NCBI GenBank assembly: GCA_902775075.1
Contig: CACYKX010000159.1
Coordinates: 1 to 7,770 of the forward strand
Length of the DNA stretch: 7,770 nucleotides
Direction: 5' to 3'
Origin: an uncultured Prevotellaceae bacterium
GTDB taxonomy: Bacteria > Bacteroidota > Bacteroidia > Bacteroidales > Bacteroidaceae
This document shows, piece after piece, positions 1 through 5,237 of the stretch. The position numbers and the translations under genes were made by a program. The notes under the pieces were generated by a model. That model was not told the origin of the DNA, ran no database searches, and was given only the letters and a program-made list of their open reading frames with translations. Within the stretch, counting starts at the first letter, position 1. Every line of letters starts with the position of its first letter.

Positions 1-120
1 GACGAGCTGCCAGTCAACGAATATTTCGCATCTCATCTGCCAGTACCATTCAATCTTAAGGCAAGAATCAAGTCGGTGTTGCCTGTATGGTTGAAGGTGT
101 TTATCAAAAAGCATAAGTAA
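1..120 (+). CDS. C-terminal end of an unidentified polysaccharide-cluster protein (partial)
   Basis: An open frame begins at the first base of the window and runs 39 codons to TAA at 118-120. The tail ends in a basic, amphipathic segment (LPVWLKVFIKKHK). Such a Lys-rich end is common in membrane-peripheral enzymes of surface polysaccharide loci, such as glycosyltransferases and acyltransferases, but that is only a compositional resemblance. I do not recognise the family. It counts as a real gene end because it lies on the same strand as the cluster and codon use looks ordinary. The start and most of the protein lie outside the window. Confidence 0.6.
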   Translation, partial: DELPVNEYFASHLPVPFNLKARIKSVLPVWLKVFIKKHK

Positions 121-122
121 AA

Positions 123-188
123 ATGTATATCTCCAAGGTTCATATCAAAGGCTTTCGAGCGTTCAAAGACGATTCATTGAAAGGGTAA
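123..188 (+). pseudogene. N-terminal scrap of an OLD/RecF-type AAA ATPase (21 codons)
   Basis: ATG at 123, two bases after the previous stop, opens a 21-codon frame ending in TAA at 186-188. The peptide begins MYISKVHIKGFRAFKD. This matches the typical opening beta-hairpin of OLD-family nucleases and RecF/SMC-like ATPases (M-I-x-K-x-x-I-K-x-F-R-x-F-K/x-D), which in intact proteins leads to a Walker A motif about 10-15 residues later. No Walker A can be read in any frame of the remaining 40 bases before the next gene, so only the extreme N-terminus survives. I infer a deletion or recombination scar. The stretch is short enough for the resemblance to be accidental, but the start codon, frame and motif order all agree. 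It could still be translated as a 21-residue peptide. Confidence 0.5.
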
Positions 189-228
189 ACCTATAGTTTA
201 TATGCAAGAAAAGAAAAAATAGAAATAT

Positions 229-1293
229 ATGGAAAGACAACCACAAGTATCCATTATAGTGCCTATATATAAGGTACCAGAGGAGTATCTCCGGCAGTGT
301 ATTCAGTCCTGCATCAATCAGACGTTGCAGAATATTGAAATCCTTCTCGTTGATGACGGGTCTCCCGATAACTGCGGGGCTATCTGCGATGAATATGCTG
401 CTAAGGATGAAAGAATCAAAGTTATCCATAAAAAGAACGGAGGCTTGGTTTCTGCCCGTAATGCAGGTTATGAAGTAGCTACGGGTTTTTGGCAAATGTA
501 CCTTGATGGGGATGACTGGATAGATGAGAATACCTGCGAGGAATTGATGAAGACTGTTAGCAGATATCCTGATGTGGATATTTTATTCTGGAATTGTATT
601 CAAGAGCTTGGCGAAAAGTCTATCAAGGGTAAATGGGAATGGTCTTGTCCGGATAAAGAACATCTTTATAAAAATTCGGAATGTCAGAACCTTGCACTTA
701 ACACGCTGATTTATAAGTCAGGCATTGCCACGGCTTATTCCAAACTGATTCGAGCTTCTTATGCAAAGGAACATAATATCTTCCATGATAAGCGCTTGAA
801 GCAGGGGTCGGAAGGCTTGGAATTCTCGCTCCGAGCTTTTTATTACGCAAAAAAAGCACTTTTCATACGTAAGTACTACAATCACTACCGTTACAATCCA
901 AATAGTATCTCTAAGAAGGTCGACGAGAAGAATACTAAGTACCTCATTGACTGCTACCAAGTGATTTATGAGGACATTCAGAAATATGTGCATCCAGATA
1001 TGTTCCGCGAGGCTTTCTATCAGCGTGTGGTGTATGTTCTCATTGCAATTGCTCTTGGTACTTATTTCCACCCCAACAATACGGATAGTTTGGCCACCAA
1101 GATCAAGAAATATGGAGCTGTGATTCGGGACAACACGATATTCAAGGATTCTGTTGCCAAAGCCCCTACAACAGGGATGGATAAGATGCGAAAGATTACT
1201 CTGCTCTTTATCCGAATGAAGATGTATTTCATGCTTGATATAGTGGCTCGTGCAAAACAGTATTTCCTGAAAAAGGGCAAATATAACTATTAA
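229..1293 (+). CDS. Family 2 glycosyltransferase (GT-A fold)
   Basis: This 354-residue protein is predicted to transfer a sugar from a nucleotide-sugar donor onto the growing lipid-linked repeat unit at the cytoplasmic face of the inner membrane. The GT2 domain fills about residues 7-110. It has VSIIVPIYK at 7-15 (first beta strand of the nucleotide fold), DDGSPD at 42-47 (nucleotide binding), NGGLVSARNAG at 70-80, and DGDDW at 93-97, the metal-binding DXD motif. The rest is a variable acceptor-specificity region with no obvious membrane helix. Length is normal for capsule GT2 enzymes. The ATG at 229 is the only sensible start: an in-frame TAG lies at 220-222 and the fold begins seven residues in. 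The preceding bases are A-rich with no Shine-Dalgarno motif, typical of Bacteroidetes. Four bases separate it from the next gene. Donor and acceptor cannot be told from sequence. Confidence 0.93.
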   Translation: MERQPQVSIIVPIYKVPEEYLRQCIQSCINQTLQNIEILLVDDGSPDNCGAICDEYAAKDERIKVIHKKNGGLVSARNAGYEVATGFWQMYLDGDDWIDENTCEELMKTVSRYPDVDILFWNCIQELGEKSIKGKWEWSCPDKEHLYKNSECQNLALNTLIYKSGIATAYSKLIRASYAKEHNIFHDKRLKQGSEGLEFSLRAFYYAKKALFIRKYYNHYRYNPNSISKKVDEKNTKYLIDCYQVIYEDIQKYVHPDMFREAFYQRVVYVLIAIALGTYFHPNNTDSLATKIKKYGAVIRDNTIFKDSVAKAPTTGMDKMRKITLLFIRMKMYFMLDIVARAKQYFLKKGKYNY

Positions 1294-1297
1294 GAAT

Positions 1298-2479
1298 ATG
1301 ACAAAGAAGATAGCGCTCGTCACATGTTATTTCCAACCGAATTATGGTAGTCAGCTGCAGGCTTATGCTACGCAGAAGGCTTTCGATAAACTGGGACTTG
1401 ACAATGAGACGATCAATATAGAGGGTATTCAGCCGGAAATTAACAAGCGGAAGATGAAATATTTCCTCAGTAAAATTTTCGATAAGCACACAGTACTCGA
1501 TAAGATGGCCACAGTTCGCAAGTTCATCGCTAAGAAACGTGTGCCTGGATTGGCAGAACTATTAGCTCAGCGCACTCGAAAGTTTAAGGAGTTTGAGGGA
1601 ATGTTTACCGTTTCTGAAAGATATGACTCAATTGCATCAATAGGAGAAGTTTCTCAACAGAAGTACTTGGCCTTTGTCGTAGGCAGCGACCAACTCTGGC
1701 TGCCATCCAATATTACAGCAGATTATTATACGCTGAATTTTGTTCCAAATAATATCTGTACGATAGCCTTATCTACCAGTTTTGGAGTATCAGCGCTGCC
1801 GAAGAAGCAGGCTGTTATGGCCAGCAAGTTTCTCAAACGTATTAACTATGTTTCCGTACGCGAGCAGAGTGGACAAAGACTGGTGAAGCAGTTGGCCGAT
1901 CGGAACGTGCCGGTTGTCTGCGACCCAACGATTTTATTCAATGCAGAAGAATGGATGGATATCGTACCGAAAGAACGCTTCTATGCTGATAAGTATATCT
2001 TCTGCTATTTCCTCGGCAACAATCCGGAACAACGTGACTTTGTGCGTAAAGTCCGGGAATTGACAGGTTATAAGATTGTGCAGCTACAGCATTGTGATGA
2101 GTACATTAAGAGTGATGTTGGTTTTCCTGACTTTGCTCCGTATAATGTTGGGCCGCGAGAATTTATCCAGCTCATACGTGATGCAGAGCTTGTATTTACA
2201 GATTCTTTCCACTGCTCTGTGTTCTCTATGCTCAACCGCAAGAAATTCTTTACCTTCCGTAGATACAATAATGATAGCATCGTTTCGACCAATGGTCGTA
2301 TCTATGATTTGCTGAATGAGGTAGAATTAAGCAACCGCCTGTTGACAGCACATGAAAATCCTGCCGAGATGTTGAAGCAGGAAATAGATTATAATAAGGT
2401 AAGCGACAAGTTGGAACACCTTCGGCAGTTTACTTGGGATTGGCTGAAGGACAGTCTTAAAGATGCAAAAATCTTATGA
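1298..2479 (+). CDS. Polysaccharide pyruvyl transferase family protein
   Basis: This 393-residue protein belongs to the PS_pyruv_trans family (Pfam PF04230, CsaB/WcaK-like). Characterised members transfer pyruvate from phosphoenolpyruvate to a sugar as a cyclic ketal; others in the family may do different chemistry. Family landmarks are the N-terminal ALVTCYFQPNYGSQLQAYA (residues 6-24, the usual N-x-G-x-x-LQAYA pattern), VVGSDQLW at 127-134, VREQSG at 187-192, VCDPTILF at 207-214, and TDSFHCSVFSML at 301-312 in the C-terminal half, with the conserved S-F-H. No signal peptide or membrane segment is evident, so it is probably cytoplasmic. The stop overlaps the next start by four bases (ATGA), suggesting translational coupling with the iron-sulfur oxidoreductase. 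This neighbour pairing recurs in Bacteroidales and other polysaccharide loci. Family assignment is secure; pyruvylation in this case is an inference. Confidence 0.9.
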   Translation: MTKKIALVTCYFQPNYGSQLQAYATQKAFDKLGLDNETINIEGIQPEINKRKMKYFLSKIFDKHTVLDKMATVRKFIAKKRVPGLAELLAQRTRKFKEFEGMFTVSERYDSIASIGEVSQQKYLAFVVGSDQLWLPSNITADYYTLNFVPNNICTIALSTSFGVSALPKKQAVMASKFLKRINYVSVREQSGQRLVKQLADRNVPVVCDPTILFNAEEWMDIVPKERFYADKYIFCYFLGNNPEQRDFVRKVRELTGYKIVQLQHCDEYIKSDVGFPDFAPYNVGPREFIQLIRDAELVFTDSFHCSVFSMLNRKKFFTFRRYNNDSIVSTNGRIYDLLNEVELSNRLLTAHENPAEMLKQEIDYNKVSDKLEHLRQFTWDWLKDSLKDAKIL

Positions 2480-3684
2480 TTGAGATAAAAGATAAAAAAG
2501 ATTGCTGCGGCTGTTGGGCCTGTAAAAATGTCTGTCCTGTGCAGTGTATCTCGATGCCAGAGGATGCGGAAGGCTTTCGTTATCCCACTGTCGACAAAGA
2601 CAAGTGCATTAACTGTCACCTCTGTGAAAAGGTATGCCCGATCATTCATGCGGAAGCAGATAAGCCTAATGAAAAGCAGCGAGCTTATTTGTTGCAACAT
2701 AAAGATAATGAAGTACTTCTCCAAAGTGCTTCCGGTGGCGCATTTACCGCAATAGCATCTTGGGTTATTCGTCAAGGTGGTGTTGTCTTTGGTGCTGCCT
2801 ATGATAAAGACTTCCAAGTAACTCATCAATATGTCGAGACATACGAGGATTTGAAAATCTTCAGAAACAGCAAGTACGTACAGAGCTATACGGGCGATGC
2901 ACTGAAACAAGTGAAAGATTTTCTAAAACAAGGTCGGATGGTCTGTTATAGTGGTACGCCTTGCCAATTGGAAGGTTTATTGCGTTATCTCCGCAAACCG
3001 TATGAAAATCTCATCACAATAGATGTTATGTGTCACAGCATCACATCACCTAAGATCTTCCGGATGTATGTGGCTGAGATGAAAAAGAAATATGGCGACG
3101 ACCTGAGTAATATCATGTTCAGAGATAAGTCACCGTATGGATACAAGTACTCGCAGATGAGTGTGTATAAAGGAGGCAAACAGGTGTATCGGGAAGGCGT
3201 GGATACGGATGTGTATCTCCGTTCTTTCTTCTCAGATGTTAATGTGCGTCCGAGCTGTTATGACTGCAAGTTTAAAAAACAGCACCATCTGACTGATTTC
3301 TCTATCTGGGATTGTTTTGACGTCTATAAGTTTTCCAACAAATTGGACAATGATAATGGTGTGACCCGTATCTTAGCAAATACGGAGAAGGCTCAGCTTA
3401 TCCTAAAGGAAATCCAAGAGGATACTACCATAATGGAAATTCCAGTGGATGAAGCAGTGAGCGGAGTACATGAAATGCTACATTCTGTCAAAATGAGTCC
3501 GAGACGAGAACGATTCTTTGAATTGACAAATATAGGGGGGGGTAATGTCTTATTCTCTTATTTTCCGAAATCAGCACGAACAAGGACGGAAAAATATTTC
3601 CGTGTTATTACGTGTAAGTTAGGAATTTATACCTTATTTAAAAGGTTTGCCAAGGCGACAATAAAGAATATCAAACGAGTATAA
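2476..3684 (+). CDS. Ferredoxin/FrhB-like oxidoreductase, copy 1
   Basis: This 402-residue protein has an N-terminal double [4Fe-4S] ferredoxin domain. The clusters are ligated by C10-x2-C13-x2-C16-x3-C20-P and C44-x2-C47-x2-C50-x3-C54-P. It is followed by the N- and C-terminal domains of the coenzyme F420 hydrogenase/dehydrogenase beta-subunit family (PF04422/PF04432): SASGGAFTAIA at 84-94, FRNSKYVQS at 129-137, YSGTPCQLEGL at 158-168, FRDKSPYGYKYS at 215-226, RPSCYDCKF at 258-266 and WDCF at 278-281. FrhB-type proteins bind FAD and pass electrons between iron-sulfur clusters and a flavin or deazaflavin substrate. F420 is not expected in Bacteroidetes, so the true partner is unknown. The ATG overlaps the pyruvyl transferase stop, which suggests a sugar-modification role. 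The C-terminal region carries a G8 tract at 3535-3542. Five further cysteines outside the ferredoxin domain are shared with copy 2. Confidence 0.92.
   Translation: MIEIKDKKDCCGCWACKNVCPVQCISMPEDAEGFRYPTVDKDKCINCHLCEKVCPIIHAEADKPNEKQRAYLLQHKDNEVLLQSASGGAFTAIASWVIRQGGVVFGAAYDKDFQVTHQYVETYEDLKIFRNSKYVQSYTGDALKQVKDFLKQGRMVCYSGTPCQLEGLLRYLRKPYENLITIDVMCHSITSPKIFRMYVAEMKKKYGDDLSNIMFRDKSPYGYKYSQMSVYKGGKQVYREGVDTDVYLRSFFSDVNVRPSCYDCKFKKQHHLTDFSIWDCFDVYKFSNKLDNDNGVTRILANTEKAQLILKEIQEDTTIMEIPVDEAVSGVHEMLHSVKMSPRRERFFELTNIGGGNVLFSYFPKSARTRTEKYFRVITCKLGIYTLFKRFAKATIKNIKRV
2599..2633 (+). repeat. Near-identical DNA patch, copy A (within FrhB-like copy 1)
   Basis: These 35 bases (codons 42 to 53, second ferredoxin cluster) are identical to 3862-3896 in the tandem paralogue, without even synonymous differences. 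Just upstream, codons 34-39 are also nearly invariant. The first 31 codons and everything after codon 58 of the two genes differ at many third positions. Uneven synonymous identity of this kind fits gene conversion or template switching between the copies. Confidence 0.8.
3535..3542 (+). repeat. G8 homopolymer tract inside FrhB-like copy 1
   Basis: Eight consecutive G bases encode Gly354-Gly356 (GGG GGG GGT) in a gene of otherwise ordinary composition. Gain of one G would create TAA directly after the tract, ending the protein at residue 356 instead of 402. Loss of one G would shift the frame and end it after about 381 residues. Such tracts are classic slipped-strand mispairing sites. Whether this one varies is not shown by a single sequence. 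Confidence 0.7.
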
Positions 3685-3698
3685 CATAATCCCGATTG

Positions 3699-3738
3699 TT
3701 TGTTTCAAGTCTTGGAAACCTGTAAGACTTGAAACAAA
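3699..3738 (+). promoter_or_regulatory. Perfect 15-bp inverted repeat abutting the start codon of FrhB-like copy 2
   Basis: TTTGTTTCAAGTCTT (3699-3713) and AAGACTTGAAACAAA (3724-3738) are exact reverse complements, separated by a 10-base loop (GGAAACCTGT). The right arm ends one base before the ATG at 3739, so in the mRNA the hairpin would sequester the whole ribosome-landing region of the second oxidoreductase. There is no U-tract after the stem, so it does not look like a classical intrinsic terminator. It sits in a 54-base gap, by far the largest between intact genes of the tight operon apart from the remnant-bearing gaps. Possible roles are translational control, attenuation, a protein-binding operator or RNA processing site, or a recombination remnant. 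The structure is certain; the function is unknown. Confidence 0.75.
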
Positions 3739-4950
3739 ATGATTGATATAAAAGACAAGAAAAACTGTTGCGGCTGTTGGGCATGTAAGAATGTTTGTCC
3801 AGTACAGTGTATTACTATGACAGAGGATGAGGAAGGTTTTCGTTATCCCACTGTAGACAAGGACAAGTGCATTAACTGTCACCTCTGTGAAAAGGTTTGC
3901 CCGATCATCAATAAGAAGGAAGAACCGGCTAAACCACAAAAGGCTTATGTGGTACAGAATAAAGACCCACAGGTATTACGCGAAAGTACATCTGGAGGAG
4001 CCTTCACTGCAATTGCAAAGGCCGTAATCCGCAAAGGCGGAATAGTTTTCGGTGCTTGCTTTGATACAAAGGGCGTTGTTCGTCATCAGGCAGTTGAAAA
4101 GGAAGAAGATCTTCGAATTTTTCGCAATAGCAAGTATGTACAGAGTTTAGTTGGCGATACTTATAAGCAAGTCAAAGATAGCCTTAAACAAGGGAGATTA
4201 GTACTCTTCAGTGGTACCCCCTGTCAGTTAGAAGGATTGATCTTCTACCTTCGGGAGAAGCACTATGATAATCTGCTATTAATTGATGTAGTATGTCGGG
4301 CTGTCCCTTCGCCCCTTGTCCTTCGTAAATATGAGGAGATGCTGCAGAAAAAGATGAACTCTGAAATCGACGACATCAAATTTCGCGATAAGTATCATGG
4401 CTATAAATACTCCTCCTTGTCTATCCGAACCAAGAATAAGCAAGAATATCATGAGGGCATTGATACAGACCCATACTTGAGAGCATTCTTTGCAGCTTCG
4501 TCTATACGTCCAAGTTGTACGCAATGTAAATTTCGCAGCCGCTATCGGCGCACGGATATGACACTTTGGGATTGCTTCACCATCGAACATTTTTCCAAGG
4601 AACTTGATAATGATAAAGGTGCAACGAGAATCCTCGTGCATACGCAGAGAGGAGCGGACTTGCTCAATTCCCTTGTTGATGATCTGAAAATAGTAGAAGT
4701 GAATCCAGAGGATGCCGTAGATGGAGTTAAGGAGATGTTAACATCGCCACAGCGTAACGTTAATTGCAAAGCCTTCTTCCAGGATATCCATATTTTGGAA
4801 CCGGAAGCTTTCTTTACGAAGTATTACCCTAATACATTGCGGCACCGATTGGAAAAACAGGCTCGCCTACTATCCAATAAACTTGGCATCTACAAATATG
4901 CCAAGAAGGTTGTGAAAGCTATTATTGGGAAAAGAGAAATCAAAAGATAA
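3739..4950 (+). CDS. Ferredoxin/FrhB-like oxidoreductase, copy 2
   Basis: This 403-residue protein is a tandem paralogue of the preceding gene with the same layout. Two [4Fe-4S] motifs (C10/C13/C16/C20 and C44/C47/C50/C54) are followed by the FrhB-like domains: TSGGAFTAIA at 84-93, FRNSKYVQS at 128-136, FSGTPCQLEGL at 157-167, FRDKYHGYKYS at 215-225, RPSCTQCKF at 257-265 and WDCF at 277-280. Residues 1-57 differ from copy 1 at only five positions and residues 32-57 are identical, whereas the rest is clearly diverged. It is therefore not a fresh whole-gene duplicate and may have its own substrate or partner. A flavin-linked redox step on a sugar or sugar-linked group is the likely role; F420 use is improbable in this lineage. 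Its start is immediately preceded by a strong hairpin rather than a Shine-Dalgarno motif, so its expression may be uncoupled from copy 1. Confidence 0.92.
   Translation: MIDIKDKKNCCGCWACKNVCPVQCITMTEDEEGFRYPTVDKDKCINCHLCEKVCPIINKKEEPAKPQKAYVVQNKDPQVLRESTSGGAFTAIAKAVIRKGGIVFGACFDTKGVVRHQAVEKEEDLRIFRNSKYVQSLVGDTYKQVKDSLKQGRLVLFSGTPCQLEGLIFYLREKHYDNLLLIDVVCRAVPSPLVLRKYEEMLQKKMNSEIDDIKFRDKYHGYKYSSLSIRTKNKQEYHEGIDTDPYLRAFFAASSIRPSCTQCKFRSRYRRTDMTLWDCFTIEHFSKELDNDKGATRILVHTQRGADLLNSLVDDLKIVEVNPEDAVDGVKEMLTSPQRNVNCKAFFQDIHILEPEAFFTKYYPNTLRHRLEKQARLLSNKLGIYKYAKKVVKAIIGKREIKR
3862..3896 (+). repeat. Near-identical DNA patch, copy B (within FrhB-like copy 2)
   Basis: This is the partner of 2599-2633: 35 identical bases covering codons 42 to 53, which encode the second ferredoxin cluster. 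The flanking codons 41 (AAA against AAG) and 53 (GTA against GTT) mark the edges. Direct repeats of this length could also allow deletion of the intervening 1.26 kb, leaving a single hybrid gene. Confidence 0.8.
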
Positions 4951-4955
4951 TCACA

Positions 4956-5231
4956 GTAAATATACAGAGTCCATCAATTTCTATCATTGTACCTATTTAC
5001 AAGGTTGAAATGTATCTTGGTAAATGTGTAGACAGTATCCTTCATCAGACGTACCGAAATCTCGAGGTGTTTCTTGTAGATGACGGCAGTCCTGATAAAT
5101 GTCCGAAAGTTTGCACTCGAGCCCGTCATTCTTTGGCTATACTTTCTTATACGACAAATCCTGCTATTGTTAAAAAAACTTGTGAAGAAAATGGTTGGTT
5201 TAAAAGCGACGAAATAACGATAATGGAGTAA
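4956..5231 (+). pseudogene. Truncated, chimeric family 2 glycosyltransferase remnant
   Basis: Read from 4956, this frame gives VNIQSPSISIIVPIYKVEMY and continues through HQTYRNLEVFLVDDGSPDK to about residue 53. This is the start of a GT2 domain with its first strand and DDGSPD motif. It then leaves the family pattern (expected: ICDEYA..., NGG, DXD) and continues in the same open frame as an unrelated 38-40-residue tail, ending NGWFKSDEITIME and TAA at 5229-5231. No start codon exists at the natural position: the codon there is GTA, and the first ATG (5010) lies after the first beta strand and would delete it. The DXD motif and acceptor domain are missing, so it cannot be an active GT2. The tail has plausible codon use and ends six bases before the next gene, so it may be the genuine C-terminus of a different lost gene fused by recombination near 5110-5120. 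I do not recognise the tail's family. Confidence 0.75.
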
Positions 5232-5237
5232 GCGACT

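Noticed and set aside
202..222. A tiny upstream frame (MQEKKK, then stop) ahead of the GT2 gene
   Set aside because: Six codons in an A-rich leader are expected by chance, and nothing suggests a regulatory peptide.
121..228. A possible internal promoter before the GT2 gene
   Set aside because: I could not find a convincing Bacteroidetes -7 (TAnnTTTG) and -33 (TTTG) pair; the AT-rich TATAGTTTATATG stretch matches only loosely.
718..1323. A 201-codon open frame on the minus strand across the GT2 gene
   Set aside because: It is antisense to a confident GT2 coding region, its product has no recognisable motif, and it would run against the direction of the operon.
2076..2315. Plus-strand open frames at 2076-2315 and 2528-2755 in alternative frames
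   Set aside because: They lie wholly within well-supported genes and their translations resemble no known domain.
2389..2910. A 173-codon minus-strand frame, with a similar one at 3634-3939 that encodes a related peptide
   Set aside because: Their similarity to each other is fully explained by the duplicated ferredoxin-coding DNA on the plus strand; both are antisense shadows of the FrhB-like genes.
3699..3738. Reading the inverted repeat as an intrinsic terminator or as one CRISPR repeat
   Set aside because: No T-tract follows the stem, the next base begins a coding sequence, and there is no second copy or spacer array nearby.
2476..4950. Calling the two oxidoreductases true F420-dependent hydrogenase subunits
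   Set aside because: The family name fits the domains, but the context is polysaccharide synthesis, no hydrogenase subunits are present, and F420 synthesis is not expected in the likely host lineage.
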